Of a stretch of DNA of 64,000 nt, positions 34,709 to 44,762 are shown piece by piece. This DNA comes from Halostella limicola (GTDB lineage: Archaea > Halobacteriota > Halobacteria > Halobacteriales > Natronoarchaeaceae). Below the pieces are notes generated by a model, which searched no databases, had not been told where the DNA came from, and saw only the letters and a program-made list of their open reading frames with translations. The stretch is from the NCBI RefSeq assembly GCF_003675875.1, contig NZ_RCDI01000001.1, positions 62,001-126,000 of the forward strand, in the 5' to 3' direction. The position numbers and the translations under genes were made by a program. Each line of letters starts with the position of its first letter. Positions within the stretch are counted from its first letter, which is position 1.

Positions 34709-36022
34709 CTACCGGGCGGCGTCGTCGACGAGCGCCGCGGCCTCCTCGAAGACGGCGTCGGCGCGGGCCTCGTCGCGCGCCTCGGCGGTGATCCGGACGA
34801 GCGGCTGCGTGCCGCTCGCGCGGACGAGGAACCAGGCGTCGCCGAGGTCGACGCGGACGCCGTCTATCGTCTGCACGTCGTCGTACTCCGCGAGGACGGC
34901 CTCGTGGACGCGCTGCATCACCGCGCGCTTCTCGTCGGTCTCGACGCTGTCGCGGCGGATGGGGTACGCGTCGACCGACGCGGCCAGTTCGGAGAGCGGG
35001 CCGCGCTCGCTCACCAGTTCGACCAGCTTGCACGCCGCGAGCGGGCCGTCCGGGCAGAGCGTCTCGTCGGGCCAGATCCACGCGCCGCTCTCCTCGCCGC
35101 CGAAGGCGACGTCCGGCGCGGTCGCCTCCTCCGCGACGAACACGTCGCCGACGCGGGTCCGCGACAGCGACGCGCCGACCTCGTCGAGCGCGTCGTCCAC
35201 GGCGAGGCTGGTGTTCAGCGGCGCGGCGACCCGGTCGCCCTCGCCCGCCGCCGCGCGGCCGAACAGCGCCAGCAGCACGTCGCCGGCCACGAACTCGCCG
35301 TCGCCGGTGACGGCCTGCATCCTGTCCGCGTCGCCGTCGTGGGCGATGCCCAGGTCCGCGTCGGTGCGCTCGACCAGCGCGCACAGCGACGCGCAGTTCT
35401 CGGCGGTCGGCTCGCTCGGCCGGCCGGGGAAGCGGCCGTCCTCCTGCGCGTTGAGCGTCTCCACGTCGCAGCCGAGGCGGGAGAGCGCCTCGACGGTGAC
35501 GCCGCCCATCCCGTTGCCGAGGTCGACGGCGACGCTCGGCGGGTCGTCGACGGTCACGGCGCCGGCGAGCGTCTCGACGTGCCGGTCGAACGCCCCCGCC
35601 CACGCCGCCTCGTCGCCGACGGCGTCCCAGGCCTTCGGGTCGCCCTCGCCCGCCTCGATGCGCTCGGTCATCGCCTCGCGCTTCGCCTCGTCGAACGCCT
35701 GGCCGCTGGGCGACCAGAGCTTGATCCCGTTGTCCTGCGCCGGGTTGTGCGAGGCCGTCACGGCGACGCCGGCGTCGGCGTCCCGCCACGCCACCGCGCG
35801 GGCGACGGTCGGCGTCGCCGCCCGCCCAAGGTCGACCACGTCGGTGCCGCACTCGCGGAGCCCGGCGGTCAGCGCGTCCGCCAGAAACGCGCCGCTCTCG
35901 CGGGCGTCCCGTCCCACGACGACGCGGTCGGCCTCGACCGACAGCGCGCGTCCCACGGAGAGCGCCAGATCCGCCGTCACGTCCTCGCCGACTCGGCCCC
36001 GGATGCCGCTCGTTCCGAACAT
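34709..36022 (-). CDS. glmM: Phosphohexomutase, GlmM/phosphoglucosamine mutase-like
   Basis: 437 residues, four-domain alpha-D-phosphohexomutase. The phosphoserine loop TASHNPAQDNGIK is near residue 90, the metal loop is DGDADR, the sugar-binding loop GGEESG and the phosphate-binding loop RASGTQPLVRI. It starts MFGTSGIRG like archaeal GlmM. It interconverts 6-phospho and 1-phospho sugars for cell-surface glycans. The exact sugar cannot be decided from sequence. A second family member is at 58942-60321. Confidence 0.85.
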   Translation of the reverse strand: MFGTSGIRGRVGEDVTADLALSVGRALSVEADRVVVGRDARESGAFLADALTAGLRECGTDVVDLGRAATPTVARAVAWRDADAGVAVTASHNPAQDNGIKLWSPSGQAFDEAKREAMTERIEAGEGDPKAWDAVGDEAAWAGAFDRHVETLAGAVTVDDPPSVAVDLGNGMGGVTVEALSRLGCDVETLNAQEDGRFPGRPSEPTAENCASLCALVERTDADLGIAHDGDADRMQAVTGDGEFVAGDVLLALFGRAAAGEGDRVAAPLNTSLAVDDALDEVGASLSRTRVGDVFVAEEATAPDVAFGGEESGAWIWPDETLCPDGPLAACKLVELVSERGPLSELAASVDAYPIRRDSVETDEKRAVMQRVHEAVLAEYDDVQTIDGVRVDLGDAWFLVRASGTQPLVRITAEARDEARADAVFEEAAALVDDAAR

Positions 36023-36067
36023 GTCCGAGGCGACGATGTGGGGCGGGAAAAGCGGTGCGGGTCCGAC

Positions 36068-37302
36068 CTACTCGTACCGCAGCGCGTCGATCGGATCGGT
36101 CCGGGCCGCCCGCCACGCCGGGTACAGCCCCGAGACGACGCCGACGAGGATGCCGACGCCGACGGCGATGCCGAACCACTCCAGCGGGTACGTCAGCGGG
36201 AGGTCGGCGTACTCCGCGGCGGCCCACCCGCCGACCGCCCCGAGCAGCGTGCCCCCTATCGCGCCGATGACGCCGAGGATGACGGCCTCCGTGAGAAACA
36301 GCGTCAGCACGTCGCGGTTCTGCGCGCCGACGGCCTTCATGATCCCGATCTCGCGGGTGCGCTCGGTGACGCTGACGAGCATGATGTTGGCGATGCCGAT
36401 CGCGCCGACGACCAGCGAGATGACGGCGATGCCGGTGACGAACGCCGTCACCTGGTCGAGGATGTCCTGGATCTGTTCGAGGAGCTCGCCGCCGGTCTGC
36501 ATCGTCAGTTCGAGGTCCCCGCCGAGGTAGTCGCTGGCGTCGGAGGCGTTGCTGGTGAGGTACTCGCGGGCGCTGTCGCGGGCGGCGTCGACGTCGCGGG
36601 GGTCCTCCGCCTCGACGACGACCGAGAGGTACCGCGGGTCGTCGGTCGCCTCGCTCGCGAGGTCGAGGTAGTAGGGGTCGGCGGGCAGGTACACCCGCGG
36701 GTCCTCGCCGAACCCCTCGAACGGTCCCTGGCCCTCGGAGGTGTCGAGGAGGCCGACGACGGTCGCGTTCACCTCGCCCGCCCCCGGAACGGAGACGGCG
36801 ACGGTGTCGCCGAGCGAGACGTTCTCCTCGAAGCGGTTCGCCGCCGCGGGGTTGAGGACGGCCTCCCGCTCGCCCGCCTCGAACCGGCGGCCGTCTGCGA
36901 GGTCCTCCGCTTCGAGGTACTCGGTGCCGGTGGCGACCACCCCCTCACGCATGGGGAGCGTCTCGTTCCCGTGTCGTATCGACTCCGAGGGCAGCGGCGT
37001 CCACGGGTAGGCCGCGGCCACGTCGGACTGGTTCCGGAGTTCGGTCACGTCGCGCTGGGTGAAGATCAGCTCCGCGCCCTCGCCGGGGCCGCCGCCCTCG
37101 TCGACCGGGCTGCCCCAGACGTAGATGCGGTTCGTCTGGCCCGTGTCGACGTCGCCGAGGATGCCTGCTTCGAGGCTCACGCCGAGCGTGACGAACGTGA
37201 TGACCGCCGCGATGCCGATGACGACCCCGAGCGTCGTGAGCGTGGACCGGAGCTTGTGCCCGCGGATCGACCGCCACGAGAGGCGGAGGCTCTCGCGGAG
37301 CC

Positions 37303-37306
<4 letters not shown>
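36068..37306 (-). CDS. MacB/FtsX-type ABC transporter permease
   Basis: 412 residues: an N-terminal helix after [20 protein letters not shown], a large extracellular domain (about 50-280) and three C-terminal helices. The last block ([20 protein letters not shown]) is the FtsX coupling segment. The start ATG overlaps the ATPase stop by 4 bases (ATGA). The pair is of the MacB/LolCDE type, which moves hydrophobic or peptide substrates by mechanotransmission. The substrate is unknown. Confidence 0.9.
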
Positions 37307-38067
<761 letters not shown>

Positions 38068-38194
38068 GCCCGTCGTCTAGGGACGGAGCCGGCAAAAGAG
38101 TGAGCCGAGGCGGTAAGCGGAGAAGCGTGCGGCGACGAAGCGGGAGCATCCGCGCGAACGCGGGTCACCGCGAGCACCAGCGGCGCTCGCCGCC

Positions 38195-38310
38195 TTTCTT
38201 GGCCTCTCTCCGGGCGTAGCGAGGAGAGGCCCGGGAGAGCTTCGCTCTCCCGGTGGAGCGTTTTTCGAGGAGGATGCCCGCAGCGAGCCGGCGGCTCGCG
38301 AGGGCACCCG
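38195..38310. repeat. Cluster of intergenic hairpins
   Basis: In the gap between the ABC operon and the DUF5789 gene three perfect inverted repeats follow each other: GGCCTCTC/GAGAGGCC (38201-38208 and 38224-38231), CCGGGAGAGC/GCTCTCCCGG with a TTC loop (38231-38253), and CGAGCC/GGCTCG (about 38285-38299). GTTTTTCG and GAAAAACG flank the last one. It could be a terminator array, a structured RNA or a mobile palindromic element. Confidence 0.6.
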
Positions 38311-38327
38311 ACGAGAAAAACGGGCGT

Positions 38328-38615
38328 CTAGAACGAGATCTGGTCCGGGCCGTACGGGCTGCCCGGCGGCGTGGGGTCGCGGTCGCTGTAGCCCTTGCGA
38401 CCGATGGCCTTGCTGCTGAGCGAGTTGTACAGCGAGAGGCGGGCGTCGTCGGGGGACTGGTACGTCTCCGAGTCGGTGCGCTGGATGACCTCGCGGAGGG
38501 TCTCGGAGCCGTTCGGCAGTTCGAACTCGTGGTCCCCGTAGCGCTCGACGAACTGCTCGCTGGTCATCGGGAACTCGCTCTCGTCGATCAGGTCGGTGGT
38601 CTCGCCGTTGAGCAT
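38328..38615 (-). CDS. DUF5789-type haloarchaeal protein
   Basis: 95 residues with the family core FPMTSEQFVERYGDHEFELP, then LREVIQRTDSETYQSPDDAR and YNSLSSKAIGRKGYSDRDP. This small acidic family is widespread in haloarchaea; its role is unknown. Its TATA element (minus strand, TTTATAATTATC, about 38637-38648) is 25-30 bp before the ATG, giving a leaderless mRNA. Confidence 0.82.
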   Translation of the reverse strand: MLNGETTDLIDESEFPMTSEQFVERYGDHEFELPNGSETLREVIQRTDSETYQSPDDARLSLYNSLSSKAIGRKGYSDRDPTPPGSPYGPDQISF

Positions 38616-38756
38616 CGTACCCTGTAATGGATGAAAGATAATTATAAACATTGTCCATATACGACCTTGCAGTGGGGGGTACTCCTTTCCTTCATTATTT
38701 GTCCTAGTATGGCTCGACATGGTCAGGGCTTTGCCGGTCGGGGCGATACCGACCGT

Positions 38757-39536
38757 ATGGTCTACGCGGATCTGCACGTGCACACGACGCGCTCCGACGG
38801 CGAACTGACGCTCTCGGAGGTGCCGGCCGCCGCGCGCGAGGCCGGCGTCAGCGTCGTGGCGATAACCGACCACGACCGCGTCCACCCCGACCTCGACGCG
38901 CCGGTGACGGTGCGCGACGGAGTGACGCTGGTTCGCGGCATCGAGCTCCGCGTCGAGGCCGGCGATCAGCGGGTCGACCTGCTCGGTTACGGCGTCTCCG
39001 CCACGCCAGCCCTCGACGAGGAACTGGACCGCCTCCAGCGCGACCGCATCGAGCGCGGCCGCGCCATCGTCGAGAACGTCGAGGACCGCCTCGGCGTGCG
39101 CCTGGACGTCGACGTCGAGGAGGGCATCGGCAGGCCCCACATCGCCCGCGCCGTCGACGCGAATCCGGACACCGAGTACGGCTACGAGGGCGCGTTCGAC
39201 GACCTGATCGGCGACGACTGCGACTGCTTCGTGGCGCGTGACGTGACCCCGTTCGACCGCGGGCGCGAACTCCTCTCGGCGGCCTGCGGCGTGGTCGGGC
39301 TCGCCCATCCCCTGCGCTACCCCGACCCGACGGCGGCGCTGGCACTGACCGAAGACCTCGACGCCGTCGAGCGGTTCTACCCGTACGACCGCGCCGTCGA
39401 CGTCCGGCCCATCGAGCGCGCCATCGCGGACCACGACCTGCTCGCGACCGGCGGGAGCGACGCCCACGACCACACCCTCGGGGTCGCCGGCCTGTCCGAG
39501 TCCGACTTCCGGACGCTCGACGCGAGACTGGCGTAA
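38757..39536 (+). CDS. PHP-domain phosphoesterase
   Basis: 259 residues. The PHP metal-binding set is complete: DLHVHTT near the N terminus, ITDHDRVH, GIELRVE, GLAHPLRYP and GGSDAHDH. The family includes 3',5'-nucleotide bisphosphate phosphatases and histidinol-phosphatase-like enzymes; the single-domain form here resembles the TrpH/RnaseAM group. ATG38757 directly precedes VYADLHVH; upstream in-frame ATGs would add unrelated residues. CATTATTTG (38692-38700) may be its TATA, giving a leader of about 35 nt. Confidence 0.85.
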   Translation: MVYADLHVHTTRSDGELTLSEVPAAAREAGVSVVAITDHDRVHPDLDAPVTVRDGVTLVRGIELRVEAGDQRVDLLGYGVSATPALDEELDRLQRDRIERGRAIVENVEDRLGVRLDVDVEEGIGRPHIARAVDANPDTEYGYEGAFDDLIGDDCDCFVARDVTPFDRGRELLSAACGVVGLAHPLRYPDPTAALALTEDLDAVERFYPYDRAVDVRPIERAIADHDLLATGGSDAHDHTLGVAGLSESDFRTLDARLA

Positions 39537-39573
39537 CGTAGCCTTCAAACGGGTGCGCGCCTTATACGACATC

Positions 39574-39738
39574 ATGAAGTGCCACTACTGCGACCGGGAG
39601 GCCGCCTTCGCCGCCGAGTCGGACGGCGTCCGGGTCGGGCTCTGCGAGGACCACTTCCGGGACCGCCTCGAGGAGCTCTCCGAGTCCGATGCGCTGGAGG
39701 AGTTGCAGGAGAAGGTCGACGTCGACCGAGCGGAGTGA
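39574..39738 (+). CDS. Small zinc-binding protein (DUF6757-like)
   Basis: 54 residues: KCHYCDREAAFAAESDGVRV then LCEDHFRDRLEEL. The four ligands C-x2-C and C-x2-H form a treble-clef-like zinc site, followed by a charged helix. From memory this fits the haloarchaeal DUF6757 family. Function unknown. A TATA-like CTTATACG overlaps the region just before ATG39574, closer than usual. Confidence 0.72.
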   Translation: MKCHYCDREAAFAAESDGVRVGLCEDHFRDRLEELSESDALEELQEKVDVDRAE

Positions 39739-39789
39739 GGGTTTGGCCGGAGAACCGTTTTCGACCGATCTACCGGATAGCCGCGGCGC

Positions 39790-40239
<450 letters not shown>

Positions 40240-40245
40240 TCACGT

Positions 40246-40743
40246 ATGAAACGGCAGTCCCTCGACGAGATGGAGTCCCGGATGGGGCCGGCGGACGTGA
40301 TCCGACCGCTCACCGACGCGCTGGGGATGGCGGACATGGCGCTGAACTACTACGAACTCGCGCCGGGCGAGAGCTTCGCGTACGGGTACCACGCCCACGA
40401 TCAGCAGGAGGAGGTGTTCTACGTCCAGGAGGGGACGGTGACGTTCACCACCGCCGAGGGCGACGTCGAGGTCGGCCCCGGCGAACTCGTCAGGTTCGGT
40501 CCAGGCGAGTACCAGCGTGGGGTCAACCGCGTCTCCGATGGGGATTCGGAGTCTGATGGCGGGGACGAGCGCGTCGTCGCACTGGCGATGGGCGCACCCC
40601 AGGAGGCCGGCGACACGGAGATCATCCGGGAGTGCGGGGCCTGCGGCGAGCCGACGCCCCAGCGGGTCGAGATGAGCGACGACCGCGACGCCGTCGTCAC
40701 CCGGTGTGAGGAGTGCGACGCCGAGACCGGTCGGTTCGACTGA
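40246..40743 (+). CDS. Cupin protein with C-terminal zinc ribbon
   Basis: 165 residues. The cupin core is at about 30-105, with motif 1 GYHAHDQQEEVFYVQEGTVT and motif 2 VGPGELVRFGPGEYQRGVNR. A C-terminal zinc ribbon has CGACG and CEECD. Haloarchaea often encode this combination; the role may be sugar or small-molecule binding. Divergent from the ferredoxin gene. Confidence 0.78.
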   Translation: MKRQSLDEMESRMGPADVIRPLTDALGMADMALNYYELAPGESFAYGYHAHDQQEEVFYVQEGTVTFTTAEGDVEVGPGELVRFGPGEYQRGVNRVSDGDSESDGGDERVVALAMGAPQEAGDTEIIRECGACGEPTPQRVEMSDDRDAVVTRCEECDAETGRFD

Positions 40744-40800
40744 CATGCGACCGCACAGCTCCGACCTCGGCCGGCGATTTCGAACGGCGGTGACGAGCGC

Positions 40801-41127
40801 GTGAACCGCCTGGAGTCCGCGGCGGTCGCTGCGGCGTTCGTCCACGCCGGACAGGACCTGTTCCGGGGCGAGCCGGCCGAACTCGGGATCCCGGCGTGGC
40901 TGTTCGCCGCCGGCTTCCTGGCCTACGCGCTCCTCTTGCCGACGGCGGAGACGCGCGGCGATCCGGAGCGAACCGCGTTGACGGGCGGTGTGCCGCTCGC
41001 GATCGGCGCCTTCCACCTGTTCGCGCCCCACCACGGCGGCTTCTACATGCCGGTCGCGTACGCGGCGCTGCTGTTCGGCGCGGCCGTCGTCGCTCGCGCG
41101 GCGATAGACGCGAACTCGACCGCGTAG
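40801..41127 (+). CDS. Small membrane protein
   Basis: 108 residues from GTG40801 with three hydrophobic helices (about 5-16, 30-47, 60-100). His residues near helix ends (FHLFAPHHGGFYMP) are notable. No family recognised. Convergent with the HxlR gene, 7 bp apart. Confidence 0.55.
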   Translation: MNRLESAAVAAAFVHAGQDLFRGEPAELGIPAWLFAAGFLAYALLLPTAETRGDPERTALTGGVPLAIGAFHLFAPHHGGFYMPVAYAALLFGAAVVARAAIDANSTA

Positions 41128-41134
41128 TCGCCGT

Positions 41135-41497
41135 TCAGTCGCCGCTCTCCCGCTCCCGCTCTCGCTCTTCCGCCCACTCCAGCACCGGCTCCAGGCGCTC
41201 CTGGAGTTCCCGGCCGTCGTCGGTGAGTTCGTACTCCACCCGCGGCGGGATCTCGTCGTACTGCGTCCGCGCGACGATCCCCTCGTCGGCCAGTTCGTCG
41301 AGGCGCGCGGAGAGCGTCGAGGTGCTCGCCCCCTCCAGGTACTCCTCGATCGTCCCGAACCGGACCGGTTCGAGCGCGCCGACGACGCAGACGAGCTGCA
41401 TCGCGTACTTCCCCGAGAGCGTCTCGACGACGCCCGTCAGCGGGCAGTAGCAGGTCGGCGGGTCGTCCGTTCGGTCTTCCGGTGTCGCTTCGGACAT
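41135..41497 (-). CDS. HxlR-family winged-helix regulator
   Basis: 120 residues. HxlR core: CPLTGVVETLSGKYAMQLVC, then FGTIEEYLEGASTSTLSARL as the recognition region and the wing VEYELTDDGRELQERL. Cysteines at the N terminus (CYCPL) and in helix 1 could sense metals, oxidants or electrophiles. It is divergent from the MerB-like gene with a 62-bp gap holding a single TATA-like patch, so it is probably the local regulator of that gene. Confidence 0.85.
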   Translation of the reverse strand: MSEATPEDRTDDPPTCYCPLTGVVETLSGKYAMQLVCVVGALEPVRFGTIEEYLEGASTSTLSARLDELADEGIVARTQYDEIPPRVEYELTDDGRELQERLEPVLEWAEERERERESGD

Positions 41498-41527
41498 TCG
41501 AAGTCGGTTCGATACTTTGGACTCCAC

Positions 41528-41538
41528 AGCATAATAGC
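41528..41538. promoter_or_regulatory. Shared TATA-like patch of the HxlR and MerB-like genes
   Basis: CATAATAGC (about 41529-41537) lies about 25 bp before GTG41560 on the plus strand. Its complement GCTATTATG lies about 33-38 bp before ATG41497 on the minus strand. A protein bound here would affect both genes. Confidence 0.6.
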
Positions 41539-41559
41539 TTCGGGCATCAAAGTAAAGTC

Positions 41560-42264
41560 GTGGCGGACTGCAACTGCTGCGACACGACGGAACAGACCGA
41601 GAAAGGGACGACTCCCGAGCGGTCGACCGACGGCGGGCTCGACGCGGACCGAGACGAACGCGGGCAGCCGCGAGGGGAGAGTGCGGACGCCGACGACGGG
41701 CCGGTCGTCGACAGGCCCGTTCCGGACGACGTCGGGCGCGCGCTGGGCGACCTGTTCGGCACAGCGCCGCCGACGACGTTCGGCGACTGGGTCGAGGGCA
41801 TCCACGACGCGCTCGACGAGGAAGAGTGGTGGCCCCCGCGGGTCCGTGACCTCTGTCACGACGCCGACGGCAAGCACCTCGCCCGGACGCCGACGCAGTC
41901 GTACCGGTTCACCTGCGTCCTCGACGCGTTCGTGGTGCACGCGCTGGTCGACGAGCCCGTGACCGTCGAGTCGGCGGTGCCCGGCGGCGGCGAGGTGACG
42001 GCGCGAGTGACCGCCGACGGCGTCGCGGCCGACCCGCCGAGCGCGGTGCTGTCGTTCGGCGTCGCGGCCGACCCGGAGAACCCGGACGACCGGTCGCCCG
42101 CGGTCGCGTACGGGCAGACGTGTCCCTACGTCCACGCGTTCCCGACGCGGGAGGCGTACGAGTCGTGGGACGAGTCGACGCCCGAAGGCGTCACGACCGC
42201 CCTGCCGCTGTCCGCGGCGAGGGAGCTGGCGGTCGCACTGGTCGAAGGTACCGGGGAGGCGTAG
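41560..42264 (+). CDS. MerB-like organomercurial (alkylmercury) lyase
   Basis: 234 residues. MerB cleaves carbon-mercury bonds by protonolysis using two Cys and an Asp. The equivalents are visible: Cys119 and Asp122 in FTCVLDAF (C-x2-D), and Cys188 in GQTCPYVHAFPTREAYESW. The N terminus adds a Cys cluster (ADCNCCD) and a long acidic, probably disordered linker (about 10-60). GTG41560 is the only reasonable start and is leaderless relative to the TATA. No merA is in the window, so Hg(II) would be handled elsewhere, or the substrate differs. Confidence 0.78.
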   Translation: MADCNCCDTTEQTEKGTTPERSTDGGLDADRDERGQPRGESADADDGPVVDRPVPDDVGRALGDLFGTAPPTTFGDWVEGIHDALDEEEWWPPRVRDLCHDADGKHLARTPTQSYRFTCVLDAFVVHALVDEPVTVESAVPGGGEVTARVTADGVAADPPSAVLSFGVAADPENPDDRSPAVAYGQTCPYVHAFPTREAYESWDESTPEGVTTALPLSAARELAVALVEGTGEA

Positions 42265-42265
42265 G

Positions 42266-43240
42266 TCACCGCCGCTCCAGCGCGTCGAGCGTCTCGAACG
42301 CGTGCTCGCGCAACTGTTCGGCGATCCGGCGCGTGCGGGCGGCGTCGTGCTGGTCCTGGAGGTACAGCGCTTTCAGATACGAAACGGCGAGCAGGACCGA
42401 GTAGAGGTCCCGCTGTCGGTCGAAGCCGTCCGAGAGGGGCCGCACCGACTCGTAGCCCTCGCGAAACGCTTCAACTTCGCCGCTCTCGTTCCGAGAAAGC
42501 GGGAGCAGCGTTCGCCAGCAGTCGTACTCCGCCGGGCCGCAGAGAGCGTGTTCGAAATCGATGACGCGCGCGATCTCGCCGCCGTCCACGCCGACGTGGT
42601 CCGGCAGGTAGTTGCCGTGGCAGAGCACCGGGTCGCTCGCGCCGTCGAACGCGTCGGGGTGCGACTGGAGATACCCGGCGACGGCGTCAGCGACGTCCGC
42701 GTGTCCGACCGACTCCAGATACGCCCGCCGGTCCGCCAACCGATCGAGAGCGACCGCCCGCCAGTCCGCTTTCTCGGCGATCACCGGGGCGGTCCCGACG
42801 AGTCCGTCGCAGTCGCCGCATCGTCGCGTCGCCGACGCGTCGGCTGGTTCGAACCGACCGTACGCGTCGACCGCGTCGGCGGTTTCCCGGTGGAGGGTCG
42901 CGAGACCGACGCCCATCGCGCGGGCTTTCGTCTCGTCCGCGTTCGCCGCCCGGGGCACGTCCGGGCACCACTCCGCGACGAAGTAGCCGTCGCCGAGTGC
43001 GAGCACCGTCGGCACGGGAACGGTCGTCTCACGCCCGACGAACGCCATCACGCGCGCCTCCGTGGCTGGGTCGCCGCGGGGGTCGGTCGCCACCTTGCAG
43101 ACCGCGCGGCGGCCGTCGACCGTCACCTCGTACGTCTCGTGGGGCGGTACGTCGTGGAGCAGGCGGTGCACGGCGTAGTCGTCGTAGCGCTGTGCCAGTG
43201 CGTCGTGGACGGATCGCCCGTCCGTCGTCGTTCCTGTCAT
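42266..43240 (-). CDS. Aminoglycoside-phosphotransferase-fold (APH) kinase-like protein
   Basis: 324 residues. The ATP-binding Lys is in RAVCKVATD. The catalytic-loop region reads LCHGNYLPDHV, where APH enzymes have HGDxxxxN, so the catalytic Asp is Asn and the Asn is His. The Mg-binding Asp follows in RVIDFEHALCG. A CGDC pair lies in the middle. It may be a pseudokinase or a variant small-molecule kinase. It is convergent with the MerB-like gene (1-bp gap), with no functional link seen. Confidence 0.75.
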   Translation of the reverse strand: MTGTTTDGRSVHDALAQRYDDYAVHRLLHDVPPHETYEVTVDGRRAVCKVATDPRGDPATEARVMAFVGRETTVPVPTVLALGDGYFVAEWCPDVPRAANADETKARAMGVGLATLHRETADAVDAYGRFEPADASATRRCGDCDGLVGTAPVIAEKADWRAVALDRLADRRAYLESVGHADVADAVAGYLQSHPDAFDGASDPVLCHGNYLPDHVGVDGGEIARVIDFEHALCGPAEYDCWRTLLPLSRNESGEVEAFREGYESVRPLSDGFDRQRDLYSVLLAVSYLKALYLQDQHDAARTRRIAEQLREHAFETLDALERR

Positions 43241-43367
43241 GGGTTTCCCGTCACGTGTCGTGCGACGGCCGGCCGCAGCACCGCGCGGTGCCGCAGCTAC
43301 GGCCGGGAAGAAGACGATACTGGATTCCGTCGGCGGACCACTTCAGCGTTTCCCGTCCGCTCGATCC

Positions 43368-44540
43368 TCAGTACCCCAGGTCCAGCGCCCAGTTGGCGAC
43401 GAGCGCGGCGAACACGAGCGCCAGCAGGACGGTGAGCACGCCGAAGGAGACGGCCCACCCGAAGTAGTCGGCGAGCAGGCCGGTGACGACGGAGCCGAGC
43501 GACCCGACGACGCCGTAGGCGGTCCGGACGAGGCCGAAGCCCGCCCCCTGCTCCTCCTCCGAGAGCGCGTCCATGAATCGCGGGATGAGCGCGCCGCCCC
43601 AGCCGAGTCCGGTCCCGAACAGCAGGACTGCGGCCGCGACGGCGAGGAAGCCGGGGACCGCGATCAGCAGCCCGAAGCCGGCGACCGCGAGGACCATACA
43701 GCCCGCGGTGGCGGGCTCGCGACCGATCCGGTCCGACGCCGCGCCGACGCCGACCTGCGTGACCGCCTGCACGACGAAGTACGCCGAGAAGACGGCCCCC
43801 GCGGTCGTCTGCGACTGGCCGCGGTACTCCACCAGAAACGTCGGGAGGAACGACGAGGTCGCCTGCCAGACGAACGCGCCGGCGATCGCGAGACAGACCG
43901 TGAAGGCGATCTTCGGGCGCGAGAGAAGTTCCACGACGGGGCCGAGTTCGAACCGGTCCCGCATGGGCTGGTCGGGGCGACGCGGCTCGGTCGGCCGGAC
44001 CCGCCAGGCGAACAGGACGAAGATGGGCACCGCGATGACCGCCCCGAGCGCCACCGCGGGCCGCCAGCCGTACCGGACCCCGACCCACGCGGCCAGCACG
44101 GGCGCGACCAGCCCGGCCGCCGGACCGCCGGAGTTGTGGAAGCCGATGGCGGTGCCGATGTCGTCGTACGTCCGAGCCAGCAGCGTCGTCGCGACGCTGT
44201 AGTGGAGTCCGGCGACGCCGCCGAGCAGTACGGTCGCGACGACGAAGACGGCGAAAAGCGGGGCGGCGGCGATGAGCAGGCTCGTGACCGCCGTCCCGCC
44301 CACCGCGATCAGGATGATCGACCGCTCCCCGAAGCGGTCGGCGAGCACGCCGCTGGGGAACTGCGACGCGAAGTACGCCATCCACATCCCGGTGAGGCCG
44401 ACGCCGATGACGCCGTTCGACACGGCGAACTCGTCGGTGATCGCCGGCACAACCGGGCTGATCACCAGCCGGGCGGCCATCGTCGCGAAAAACGCTAGCG
44501 TGCTCAGTACGAGGACTGTCTCCCTGTATCGCCACTGCAT
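43368..44540 (-). CDS. MFS transporter
   Basis: 390 residues, 12 predicted helices. TM2-3 motif A is GVLADRFGERSI. The N-terminal half has RLVISPVVPAITDEFAVSNG, typical of haloarchaeal sugar/drug MFS proteins. It lacks the nitrate signatures of NarK (no G-x6-N-x-G nitrate motifs seen), so it is unlikely to be the missing nitrate transporter. ATG44540 is chosen; an upstream ATG at 44570 would add 10 residues. Confidence 0.82.
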   Translation of the reverse strand: MQWRYRETVLVLSTLAFFATMAARLVISPVVPAITDEFAVSNGVIGVGLTGMWMAYFASQFPSGVLADRFGERSIILIAVGGTAVTSLLIAAAPLFAVFVVATVLLGGVAGLHYSVATTLLARTYDDIGTAIGFHNSGGPAAGLVAPVLAAWVGVRYGWRPAVALGAVIAVPIFVLFAWRVRPTEPRRPDQPMRDRFELGPVVELLSRPKIAFTVCLAIAGAFVWQATSSFLPTFLVEYRGQSQTTAGAVFSAYFVVQAVTQVGVGAASDRIGREPATAGCMVLAVAGFGLLIAVPGFLAVAAAVLLFGTGLGWGGALIPRFMDALSEEEQGAGFGLVRTAYGVVGSLGSVVTGLLADYFGWAVSFGVLTVLLALVFAALVANWALDLGY

Positions 44541-44679
44541 CGAGTCACCTACCGCTCGTCGCGGTTTCACGTCGAAGTCGGTCGGGTCAACAAAAGAGGC
44601 CGTCGGTTCCGGAAGAACGGGACCGGCACAGCTCTCGCCCGTGGCTCCGCTGCCCGTCCGAGGACGCTGCGATCTCCTG

Positions 44680-44762
44680 CTCGTAGGCGGGGGATCCCTG
44701 CGTCACCGGGATTACCGCGTTACTCGTAGCTGCTGGCGCACTACTCGTAGGCGGGGATCCCG
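44680..44762. repeat. Short duplication of the acyl-CoA dehydrogenase 3' end
   Basis: CTCGTAGGCGGGGATCCC at 44745-44762 (last codons of the dehydrogenase) recurs with one extra G at 44680-44698 in the adjacent gap. A TACTCGTAG fragment also lies at 44721-44729. This is probably a local slippage or duplication scar. Confidence 0.5.

Noticed and set aside
43368-44540. Idea that this MFS protein is the missing nitrate transporter
   Set aside because: It lacks the nitrate-signature motifs of NarK/NrtP and lies 17 kb from the nas genes.
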